Positions 53,799 to 62,497 of a stretch of 64,000 bases of DNA are shown one piece after another. This stretch comes from Brachybacterium phenoliresistens (lineage in GTDB: Bacteria > Actinomycetota > Actinomycetes > Actinomycetales > Dermabacteraceae), in contig NZ_KK069998.1 of assembly GCF_000576425.1 (NCBI RefSeq), forward strand, positions 82,648 to 146,647. The letters run 5' to 3'. A model generated the notes under the pieces. The model was not told the origin of the DNA. It did not search any database and was given only the letters and a program-made list of their open reading frames with translations. Numbering within the stretch: the first letter of the stretch is position 1; the number at the start of each line of letters is the position of its first letter. Made by a program: the position numbers and the translations under genes.

Positions 53799-54610
53799 CC
53801 ACCACGATCCCGCCCCACGTCCTGACCCCCACCCGCCGCTCCGCGCGGGCCTGGCGCGCGACGATGATCGTGCTGGCGACCCTGGTGGTGCTGGTGCTGA
53901 CCGGGCTGATGGCCGCCCAGACCACCTGGTCCTGGTGGGTCATGCGCGGGTATTCGCAGACCTCCGCCCAGGTCGCCCTGCCGGGCGCCTCCGCGGTGAG
54001 CATCCGCAGCGGCGTCGGGGACATCGAGGTGATCGTCGGGGACGTGACCGAGCCGACCCTGGCGCTCGTGGACGAGGGCTCACTGCTGCTGCCCGGCGAC
54101 GGGGCGACCGCCCTGGCCCGGATCACCGTCGAGGGCCCGGCCTCCTCCCCTGCCGTCACCGTCGAGCAGCCCGCCACCAGCGGACCGGTCCCGTGGGAGG
54201 ACGAGCACAAGAAGATCCTGCTGGTCGTCCCGCGCAGCGGGCTGTCCACGACCGAGCTCTCCACCGACGTCGGGAGCGTGTCGGTCACCGGGCCGGTCGG
54301 CGTGGTCGAGGCGAGCACCGGCACCGGGGACGTGCAGGTGCTCGGGGTCCCGGCCGATGCCCGCGTGACCGCCTCGACCGGGGTGGGCGACATCGACGTC
54401 CAGGTCGATGCCGCCGGCCCCTCCTCGGACCTGGATCTCAGCACCGAGGTCGGGGACATCTCGGTGCTCGTCCCGCCCGACGGCGGCTGGGTCGTCGACG
54501 CCGACTCCGACACCGGGGACATCTATCTGGAGCCCGGGCTGGAGACCGGCGGTCTCGGCGCCGGGATCCGCGCCCGCACCAGCGTCGGGGACATCTCGCT
54601 CACGTCCTAA
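53795..54610 (+). CDS. Membrane-anchored DUF4097 repeat protein
   Basis: 271 residues. One N-terminal membrane helix (about 22-45, MIVLATLVVLVLTGLMAAQT) is followed by an extracytoplasmic domain built from at least six short strands ending in G-D-[IV] or G-S-V: SGVGDIEV, TDVGSVSV, TGTGDVQV, TGVGDIDV, TEVGDISV, SDTGDIYL, TSVGDISL. This repeat pattern makes a right-handed beta-helix or prism in DUF4097/LiaF-like proteins. Translation is coupled to the response regulator. It may act as the signal-sensing or inhibitory partner of the kinase (inference). Confidence 0.85.
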   Translation: MTTTIPPHVLTPTRRSARAWRATMIVLATLVVLVLTGLMAAQTTWSWWVMRGYSQTSAQVALPGASAVSIRSGVGDIEVIVGDVTEPTLALVDEGSLLLPGDGATALARITVEGPASSPAVTVEQPATSGPVPWEDEHKKILLVVPRSGLSTTELSTDVGSVSVTGPVGVVEASTGTGDVQVLGVPADARVTASTGVGDIDVQVDAAGPSSDLDLSTEVGDISVLVPPDGGWVVDADSDTGDIYLEPGLETGGLGAGIRARTSVGDISLTS

Positions 54611-54618
54611 CCCGGAGC

Positions 54619-54728
54619 GCCGGGAACCGGGCCGGGTAGCAGGAACCGGGCCGGGCGGCAGGATCCGGGCCACCGCATCCGAGCGGCAGGAACCGGTCCG
54701 CAGCATCCGAGCGGCAGGAACCGGTCCG
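54619..54728. repeat. Imperfect repeats containing GCAGGAACCGG
   Basis: The motif G-C-[AG]-G-G-A-[AT]-C-C-G-G recurs five to six times. Its best pair is a perfect 26-base direct repeat (54675-54700 and 54703-54728) beginning GCATCCGAGCGGCAGGAACC. The array lies directly after the DUF4097 stop, before the terminator. No coding potential is seen. Confidence 0.75.
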
Positions 54729-54756
54729 GGCAGCGGGAACCACTCCTCGGCGCGCC

Positions 54757-54802
54757 GAGACCCGCCCCGGTCGATCCGGAGGGATCGACCGGGGCGGGTC
54801 TC
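54757..54802. terminator. Very strong bidirectional terminator between DUF4097 gene and acs
   Basis: A perfect 21-base inverted repeat (54757-54777 against 54782-54802) starting GAGACCCGCCCCGG, with a 4-base loop. It lies 22 bases from the acs stop. Confidence 0.85.
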
Positions 54803-54824
54803 TGCTGGGGGCCGTGCCCGGGGC

Positions 54825-56804
<1,980 letters not shown>

Positions 56805-56878
56805 CATCGCTCCTGGGGTGCTGGGCTCCCGGCCCATGGAGGTGTGGTCCCGGACACGGTATCGCAACGGGAGGGGGC

Positions 56879-57664
56879 TCAGCCCTGCACCGCCGCATGG
56901 ATCTCGACATGCGATCCGTCCGGATCGGTCAGGTGCACGGCTCGCGCGCCGTGGGGATCGCGGACCTGCGCGTCGTACCCGGCCGACCGCAGGCGGGCGG
57001 CGAGCTGCGTGAGGTCCTCCGAGGTCTGGAAGCCCAGACGCACCTGGAGGCTCGGGCCGAACGTGCCGTCGCCGGGCCGGGTGCGCCGCGAGTCCGGTCC
57101 GGGGGCGTGCAGGCCGATGATCCCGGAGCGGCCCGGGCCCCGCAGGGCCTGCCACCCGTCGTCCGCCGGGCCCTGGGGGACGAAGCCGAGACGGGCGAAG
57201 AAGGCGGCGTCACGGGCGAAGTCCTCGCTGGTCAGGACGGCGACGACGCTCAGCCGCGGATCGGCGCCGGCGGGATCGTGCTCCTGGTAGCCGTACGGGT
57301 CCTCCTGGTCCTCGTTCAGGCCGATGGCCTCTCCGACCGGACCCGTGATGACGCCCTGCTTCCCGTAGGACTCGTCCCAGACGGCGACCTCGAGGCCTTC
57401 CGCCTCGAGCTGCTTCGCGGCCGCGAGCGCGTCGGGGACGACGAGGCAGAGGTCCGTGTCTCCGTGCGCGGCTCCGGTCGCGGTCGATGCGGCGCCGTGC
57501 ACCAGGACACGGCCGGCTCCTGCATGGAGGTCCCCGAAGCTGTCGTCCCCCGCGGTCAGCGACGGGGCGAGGCCCAGGGTGCGCAGGAAGGCGATCACCG
57601 CGGCGGGCCGGGACGAGAAGCGCAGCGGGAGGACGGCGAGGGACGGGTCAGGCGTGCGGGACAT
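56879..57664 (-). CDS. Two-domain VOC (glyoxalase-like) protein
   Basis: 261 residues with two VOC halves. The first (about 8-120) has LGLAPSLTAGDDSFGDLHAGAGRVLVHG and ends with DPYGYQEHDP. The second (about 140-258) has RLSVVAVLTSEDFARDAAFFARLGF and DPDGSHVEIHA, where metal-ligand Glu and His normally occur. These proteins are dioxygenases, glyoxalases or resistance proteins; the substrate cannot be told. It probably shares a transcript with the small ribbon-helix-helix gene 47 bases upstream. Confidence 0.82.
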   Translation of the reverse strand: MSRTPDPSLAVLPLRFSSRPAAVIAFLRTLGLAPSLTAGDDSFGDLHAGAGRVLVHGAASTATGAAHGDTDLCLVVPDALAAAKQLEAEGLEVAVWDESYGKQGVITGPVGEAIGLNEDQEDPYGYQEHDPAGADPRLSVVAVLTSEDFARDAAFFARLGFVPQGPADDGWQALRGPGRSGIIGLHAPGPDSRRTRPGDGTFGPSLQVRLGFQTSEDLTQLAARLRSAGYDAQVRDPHGARAVHLTDPDGSHVEIHAAVQG

Positions 57665-57711
57665 GGCAGAGCTCCTTGCGACGGGCTGTCAGGGCGGCAG
57701 GACGAGGCGGG

Positions 57712-57864
57712 TCAGCGCGGAGGCTGCGGCGTCTCGAGGTACTGGGTCAGGGCCTTCTCCACGAGCGCGGAGAGGCTGGTGGACTCGTCGATCGCGCGGT
57801 GCTTGACCGCGACGACGAGCTGCTTGGGCAGGTAGACGTTGAACTGCACCTTCTCGGATGGCAT
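57712..57864 (-). CDS. Short ribbon-helix-helix (CopG/Arc-like) DNA-binding protein
   Basis: Only 50 residues, [16 protein letters not shown] at the start. The strand KVQFNVYLP, helix [14 protein letters not shown] and helix [15 protein letters not shown] make a complete ribbon-helix-helix fold, and a few polar residues follow. The ATG has no ribosome site and is immediately preceded by a tandem TGCCAGCA/TGCTAGCA box, so the gene may be leaderless and autoregulated. The VOC gene follows on the same strand. No toxin-like partner is visible; the pairing with a VOC protein suggests a small regulator of that gene. Confidence 0.8.
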   Translation of the reverse strand: MPSEKVQFNVYLPKQLVVAVKHRAIDESTSLSALVEKALTQYLETPQPPR

Positions 57865-57879
57865 GCCAGCATGCTAGCA
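57864..57879. promoter_or_regulatory. Tandem operator box for the ribbon-helix-helix gene
   Basis: TGCCAGCA directly followed by TGCTAGCA, two 8-base near-identical palindromic boxes one turn apart, covering the start of the small gene. TAGATT and TAGCAT on the minus strand are -10 candidates beside or within the boxes. Ribbon-helix-helix dimers bind such adjacent short boxes cooperatively (family knowledge). Confidence 0.55.
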
Positions 57880-57929
57880 ATCTAGGCCCCGTCCCACAAC
57901 GCCCAACCCGGACAGCCCGAGCTCCTCCC

Positions 57930-57959
57930 ATGACACCGCAGGCCTGCGTCCGCTAGGTT
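57930..57959 (+). promoter_or_regulatory. Promoter of the first DUF6318 lipoprotein gene
   Basis: ATGACA (57930-57935), 18-base spacer, TAGGTT (57954-57959). The same GGCTAGGTTC-type -10 context recurs before the second copy (TAGGTT at 58687-58692), so the promoter was duplicated along with the gene. Confidence 0.5.
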
Positions 57960-57996
57960 CGCTGGACAGGCCCCGCTTCCCCTCCCTGGAGTACCC

Positions 57997-58608
57997 GTGA
58001 TCGCTCGACGCCTCCTCGCCCTCGGCGCCCTCGCCTCCCTCGCCGTCGGCGCGTCCGCCTGCAGCTCCGGCGGATCGGACGAGGAGCCGACCGCCGCCCC
58101 CACCACCGCGCAGCAGGCGTCCCCGACACCGACGCCGAAGGTCCTGGCGCCCGAGGGCATGACGCCCCGGCAGACTCCCCCGCCGGTGGATCCCCCCGAC
58201 CCCGCAGACTTCCCCGGCATGCAGGAGCAGACCGAGGAGGGAGCGCAGCAGGCCTTCGCCTACTACTGGGCCGTGGCGATCACGGCGAACCAGAGCGGCG
58301 ACACCAGCGCCCTGGAGGAGCTCGGCGCGGAGTCCTGCGACGCCTGCACGCAGTACATCGGCCAGGTCGCCGAGCGCGTCGAGAAGGACCAGCTCTGGCC
58401 CCCGGCCACCGTGACGACCGACGCGCTGGAGAAGTACGAGGACACCGACATCGACAACGTCGTGCTGCACCGCTTCACCGTCACCTTCGAGGAGCAGGAG
58501 GGGAAGAAGACTCCCGACCCCGCCAGCTACGTGAGCGTCGGCGGACTCGAGTGGAGCGATGGAGGGTGGAAGGTGCTGGACTTCGCCCTGCAGAGCCAGG
58601 ACTCATAG
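57997..58608 (+). CDS. DUF6318-type lipoprotein, copy 1
   Basis: 203 residues from GTG at 57997 with GGAG six bases before. The N-terminal signal ends in a lipobox GASAC (Cys22), followed by a Thr/Pro-rich linker. The folded part starts at PADFPGMQEQTEEGAQQAFAYYW and includes the pair SCDACTQYI and GGLEWSDGGWKVLDF, features of a small NTF2-like actinobacterial lipoprotein family. The cysteines could form a disulfide outside the cell. The function is unknown. A second copy lies 126 bases downstream. Confidence 0.8.
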   Translation: MIARRLLALGALASLAVGASACSSGGSDEEPTAAPTTAQQASPTPTPKVLAPEGMTPRQTPPPVDPPDPADFPGMQEQTEEGAQQAFAYYWAVAITANQSGDTSALEELGAESCDACTQYIGQVAERVEKDQLWPPATVTTDALEKYEDTDIDNVVLHRFTVTFEEQEGKKTPDPASYVSVGGLEWSDGGWKVLDFALQSQDS

Positions 58609-58734
58609 CCCGGGCCCGCCAGGCACCACCCCGCACCCGTTATCCACAACGAGCACGATCCGATGGCGCACGCTCGGCCCCTGGGCTAGGTTCTCCGGAA
58701 AGCCCCAGAGACCCCTCCCTCCTCAGGAGTCCCC

Positions 58735-59319
58735 GTGACCTCTCGCCGCCTCCTCACGCTCGGCGCCATCGCGGTGCTCACCGGCGCCGCCTGCGGCCCG
58801 CCGGCCGAGTCCCCCACCACCGCCCCGCCCACGAGCGCCGAGAGCACATCACCCTCCGCCGCGGAGACGACCCCCGAGGAGGCCACGACCCCGGCCGTCC
58901 CCGCACCGGATCCCGCGGACTTCCCGGGGAAGGATGAACAGTCGAACGAGGGCGCAAAACAATCTTTCGCCTTCTATTGGGCGAACGCAATTCACGCAAA
59001 CCAGACCGGGGACACCAAAGCTCTAGAGGCACTCAGCCTCGGATCATGCACCGCATGCGATGAGTACGAGTCTTCCGTCCAAGCCCGCGTTGAAGAGGGG
59101 ACACTATGGCCGGCCACAGAAGTAACCTCGATTACGCTCGAGATGTCGGAGAACCCCGACCACGAGAACGCCGTTCTCTATGAGTTCACCGTCACACAGT
59201 CCGAACAAGGAGGAGAGGAGTCATCCTCGACGTATGTAACCATCGGCGGACTCGAGTGGACCGATGGTAGCTGGAAAGTCGCTGAGTTCGGAATCCAAAA
59301 CTCAGAGGACATAGAATGA
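58735..59319 (+). CDS. DUF6318-type lipoprotein, copy 2 (mosaic composition)
   Basis: 194 residues from GTG at 58735, preceded by CAGGAG. Signal and lipobox GAAC (Cys20), Thr/Pro linker, then PADFPGKDEQSNEGAKQSFAFYW, SCTACDEYE and GGLEWTDGSWKVAEF, clearly paralogous to copy 1. The first 200 bases are as GC-rich as copy 1, but from about 58935 base composition falls sharply, with many A/T-ended codons, and stays low into the next gene. This suggests that the 3' part came from elsewhere by recombination. The stop overlaps the next gene as ATGA. Confidence 0.8.
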   Translation: MTSRRLLTLGAIAVLTGAACGPPAESPTTAPPTSAESTSPSAAETTPEEATTPAVPAPDPADFPGKDEQSNEGAKQSFAFYWANAIHANQTGDTKALEALSLGSCTACDEYESSVQARVEEGTLWPATEVTSITLEMSENPDHENAVLYEFTVTQSEQGGEESSSTYVTIGGLEWTDGSWKVAEFGIQNSEDIE

Positions 59320-60353
59320 GGATGGCTCGGCATTCCAATCGTCACAGATGGTCGCTAGCCGCCATCGTCCTCGCTGCATGCACGCTCCTGCCAGTACCAG
59401 CCTTCGCAAACCCGGATGACTTGGCCAGCATCTGCCCTGGCGGATTCTGCAAGGCGATCTCGGACTGGAAACACAATAGCTCCGACCCCGAGTCGGGCAC
59501 CAATGTCGGTGCAGGAACCGCAAAATCTACAGGTACGGACCACATCTCACGCTTCTTCGAATCGTGGGAGACCGTCGGCGATGACTTCTCCTGCGACCAG
59601 TCCGGAGATTCGGGAGATTACGGCGGGTGCATCGGGATCGCGACCGTCTGCCCCGTCGCAGACGCCGTCGTCTCGTTCACGAACAGAGAGGGCGACTACA
59701 GCACCCTTCCGACTCTCCAGGAGGGCACCCGCACCGACCGCGTGAACCAGACCTCCCAGGACCTCGGAGTGCGGTGCTACTCCGCGCTGGTCGGGGATCC
59801 CGCCGCGGGAGGAGCGGCCGTCGTCATCACGGTCACCCGCGAGGACTTCGCCAAGCTTCCCGTCATCGCACCCGAGGCGCATGCGGGGCCCGTCGACGGC
59901 TGGGTTCCGGTGAACATGGACGTCGTCCTGTACACCGATGCGGAAGATCAGACGCTGGAGACCTCGGTCCTCGGCATCCCCGTCCAGATCCGCGCCATCC
60001 CCGTCAGCTACACCTGGGACCTCGGCGACGGGAACACCATCACCACGAGTGAATCCGGCCGCCCGTATCCCGCCAAGGACGTCACAGGCACCTACCGCTA
60101 CGAGGGCTGGTACGACGTCACCCTCACCACCACCTATGCCGGGCAGTTCTCCGTCGCCGGCGGGCCGTGGCAGGACATCGAGGGAACCATCGATGTGGCC
60201 TCCGAGCCGGTCGCCCTCTTCTCGAAGTCCCTCGAGTCCCGTCTGGTCGACGGGGACGTCCCCGTCGACGAGGACGCCGATCCCTGGATCCCCGCCCGGT
60301 CCCCGGATACGGAGGGCCCTCAGGACCCCGAGGCTCGGGACCGCTCCCTATGA
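59316..60353 (+). CDS. Secreted PKD-domain protein
   Basis: 345 residues. An N-terminal signal peptide (RWSLAAIVLAACTLLPVPAFA, cleavage after Ala near 32) is followed by a Cys-containing region (SICPGGFCKAISDW; CDQSGDSGDYGGCIGIATVC) that could carry disulfides. A PKD-like beta-sandwich near 225-285 is recognised by VSYTWDLGDGNTITTSESG and TYRYEGWYDVTL. The Asp/Pro-rich end may stay unfolded. The first 240 bases share the low GC of the preceding gene. AGAGG lies 7 bases before the start. The function is unknown; it is coupled to lipoprotein copy 2 upstream and an SDR downstream. Confidence 0.8.
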   Translation: MRMARHSNRHRWSLAAIVLAACTLLPVPAFANPDDLASICPGGFCKAISDWKHNSSDPESGTNVGAGTAKSTGTDHISRFFESWETVGDDFSCDQSGDSGDYGGCIGIATVCPVADAVVSFTNREGDYSTLPTLQEGTRTDRVNQTSQDLGVRCYSALVGDPAAGGAAVVITVTREDFAKLPVIAPEAHAGPVDGWVPVNMDVVLYTDAEDQTLETSVLGIPVQIRAIPVSYTWDLGDGNTITTSESGRPYPAKDVTGTYRYEGWYDVTLTTTYAGQFSVAGGPWQDIEGTIDVASEPVALFSKSLESRLVDGDVPVDEDADPWIPARSPDTEGPQDPEARDRSL

Positions 60354-61159
60354 GGCGTCGCGGCACCGCACCGGCCGAGGGGCTCACCGTCGTCACCGGC
60401 GCGAGCGGAGGGATCGGTGCCGCGCTCGTCGATTCCCTGGCGCGGCCGGGCGCCCGACTGGTCATCACGGCGCGGCGGGCCGACGCCCTCGACCGCGTCG
60501 CCGAACAGGCGCGCGCCCGGGGTGCTCAGGTCTCCGTCCGCGTCTGCGACCTGCGGGACGAGGATGCTGTCGCGCGTCTCGCCGCGCTGATCCTCGAGCA
60601 CGACGGCGTCCCCGACACGGTGATCTGCTGCGCCGGCCGCTCGCTGCACCGACCGCTCGCCCGATCCTTCGCCCGACCCGATGACCTGGGCCGGCTCAGC
60701 GCCGTGAACCTGGTCGGCACGGCCGGTCTGATCCTCGCCCTGCTGGAGCCGATGTGCGCCGCAGGACGGGGCACCGTCGTCGCCGTCACCAGCGCCGCCG
60801 CCCGCATCCCCGCGCCGGGCTGGGCGGCGTACACCGCGAGCAAGGCGGGACTGGACAGCTGGCTGCGATCGATCCGTCCCGATGCGGCGCGCTGCGGCGT
60901 CCGGATCGCCATCGCCGAGGTTCCTCTGGTGGCGACGACGATGTCTTCACCGCTGTACGGTGCGGCGCCGCGCGGCGCCCTGTCGCCACAGCAGGGCAGC
61001 GCCTTCGTGCTGCGCGCGCTGCGACCGCACCGGACGCTGGTCTCACCGCTCTGGGCGCGCATCGCAGCACCGATCGCGCAGGCGGCGCCCGCCGCCGGCG
61101 CTCGCGCCGCGGGGCGCATCGGGCGACTCGCCGTCCGCTTCGCACGCCGCGACCGATGA
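60350..61159 (+). CDS. Short-chain dehydrogenase/reductase (SDR)
   Basis: 269 residues with a full classical SDR set: cofactor loop TGASGGIG near 16-23, VCDLRDEDA, the Asn of SAVNLVGTAG, the catalytic Ser in AVTSAAARIP and YTASK. CDLR and ARRAD after the second strand suggest NADP preference. The C-terminal 60 residues are Ala/Arg-rich and membrane-adhesive in appearance. Overlaps (ATGA) on both sides place it in one translation unit with a secreted PKD protein and an AMP-binding protein, a combination I do not recognise. The substrate is unknown. Confidence 0.88.
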   Translation: MRRRGTAPAEGLTVVTGASGGIGAALVDSLARPGARLVITARRADALDRVAEQARARGAQVSVRVCDLRDEDAVARLAALILEHDGVPDTVICCAGRSLHRPLARSFARPDDLGRLSAVNLVGTAGLILALLEPMCAAGRGTVVAVTSAAARIPAPGWAAYTASKAGLDSWLRSIRPDAARCGVRIAIAEVPLVATTMSSPLYGAAPRGALSPQQGSAFVLRALRPHRTLVSPLWARIAAPIAQAAPAAGARAAGRIGRLAVRFARRDR

Positions 61160-62319
61160 CCGCCCTCACCCTCGCGACGGTGCTGCGTCTGCGGGCTCGC
61201 CTGTCCCCCGGCAGCCCCGTGCTCGTCGACGTCCACGGGCAGCTCACCGCGGCGGATCTGCTGGACCTGGCCCGCCGCACCCGGCCCGCCAGGCACCACC
61301 GCGGTGTCCATGCCCAGGACGCGGGCACGCCGGCGCCCGCAGACGTCCACCTGCGCCCCGGTCCGCTGCGCGAGATCCTGGCCGCGGTCGCCGCACCGGG
61401 TGTGCGGCGCATCGCCGTGCGCTCCTCGGGCACCACGGCGGCGCCTCGGGCGCTGGCCCGAGGGCCGCTCAGCCTCACGCAGCTGGTCCTCGGGCTGGAT
61501 CTCGCGCACCGTCTGGGCATGCGGCCCGGACGCACCATCGCCTGCGCGGCTCCGGGAGAGCACGGCCATGGGCTGTCCGCCGCGGCAGGAGCCCTCGCCC
61601 TGGGGATGGTGCTGGTGGACGTCTCCCGGCTCGACATGCCGGCCGCCCATGCCCTGCTGCGCAGCACCGCCCCGGACCTGATCACGGGCGTGCCCGTCCA
61701 CCTCCTGGATCTCGCCCGGACCGGTCCGCTGCCCATCCCCCGCGCCCTCAGCGGCTCCGACGTCCTGACCGCCTCGATGCGCCAGGAGCTGCTGGCTGCG
61801 GGCATCGGCCGGGTGCACGATGTCTACGGCACCACCGAGACGGGATCGCTGTGCGTGGACGGCGTGCCGCTGCGTGGGGTGCGGATCCGGGAGCGCGACG
61901 GGCTGCTCGCGGTGCGCTCGCCTTTCACGCAGGGACGCACGGTCATCACCGATCGCGGACGGATCGGCTCGGACGGCACCGTGGCGGTGACCGGCCGGGC
62001 GGACGGCCGGGTCTCCTCCGGCGGTCTGCTGCACGATCCAGGGGCCGTGCGGGCCTTCGTCGCCGGTCTCCCCGGCATCGCGGCGGTGCGGCTCGAGGTG
62101 GTGCCGGATGCCCGGTTCGGCGCCCGCACCCGGGGCCGCATCCGGATCGATCCCGCCCATCCCGCCGCGGACGGCGGGGACGCGGCGGCGGCGGAGGTCA
62201 TCCGGCGCGTGCGGGAGGAGGTGCGCGCACGGTTCGGGGCCGCCGCCGTGCCGCGGGAGATCCTGCTCGAGCCAGGACCTCCGACGGACACCGATCAGGA
62301 TTCCGCTCGCCGCACCTGA
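61156..62319 (+). CDS. Degenerate AMP-binding (adenylate-forming) protein
   Basis: 387 residues, about 120 shorter than typical acyl-CoA synthetases because the N-terminal part is reduced. The P-loop equivalent is AVRSSGTTAAPRALARG, where the usual Gly and Lys are Ala and Arg. VYGTTETGS matches the A5 motif and VTGRADGRVSSGG the A8 hinge, but the C-terminal catalytic Lys motif is absent: the protein ends PTDTDQDSARR. So it may bind an acyl-adenylate or carboxylate without full ligase activity, or use a variant mechanism. Coupled to the SDR by ATGA. Confidence 0.78.
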   Translation: MTALTLATVLRLRARLSPGSPVLVDVHGQLTAADLLDLARRTRPARHHRGVHAQDAGTPAPADVHLRPGPLREILAAVAAPGVRRIAVRSSGTTAAPRALARGPLSLTQLVLGLDLAHRLGMRPGRTIACAAPGEHGHGLSAAAGALALGMVLVDVSRLDMPAAHALLRSTAPDLITGVPVHLLDLARTGPLPIPRALSGSDVLTASMRQELLAAGIGRVHDVYGTTETGSLCVDGVPLRGVRIRERDGLLAVRSPFTQGRTVITDRGRIGSDGTVAVTGRADGRVSSGGLLHDPGAVRAFVAGLPGIAAVRLEVVPDARFGARTRGRIRIDPAHPAADGGDAAAAEVIRRVREEVRARFGAAAVPREILLEPGPPTDTDQDSARRT

Positions 62320-62370
62320 ACCGCCCTCGGCCCAGAGCGAGGCTTCGGGCTCGCGGCAGGTCTCGACCCC

Positions 62371-62484
62371 GGGCCAGGCCTCGGATCCCAGCTAGGCCCC
62401 GGGCCAGGCCTCGGATCCCAGCCAGGCCCCGGGCCGGGCCTCGGGTCCCAGCCAGGACCCGGGCCGGGCTTCGGTTCCGATCCG
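62371..62484. repeat. 30-base tandem repeat, about four copies
   Basis: Units start at 62371, 62401, 62431 and 62461. Each carries GGCCCCGGGCC (a palindrome around one base) and CTCGGATCCCAG or a close variant; the fourth unit is worn. The array fills the gap between the convergent AMP-binding gene and sdaA. It happens to be open in several frames, reading as PRPGPG-type repeats, but belongs to no gene. Confidence 0.85.
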
Positions 62485-62497
62485 TGAGAGAACGCCG

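Noticed and set aside
58640..58648. Perfect DnaA box TTATCCACA, possible replication origin
   Set aside because: Only one box, no AT-rich unwinding element, and no dnaA, dnaN or parAB nearby. Most likely chance or a titration site.
60350..62319. SDR plus AMP-binding pair as part of an olefin (oleABCD) cluster
   Set aside because: No thiolase-like oleA or hydrolase oleB is present, the AMP-binding protein lacks catalytic lysines, and the SDR is of the short classical type.
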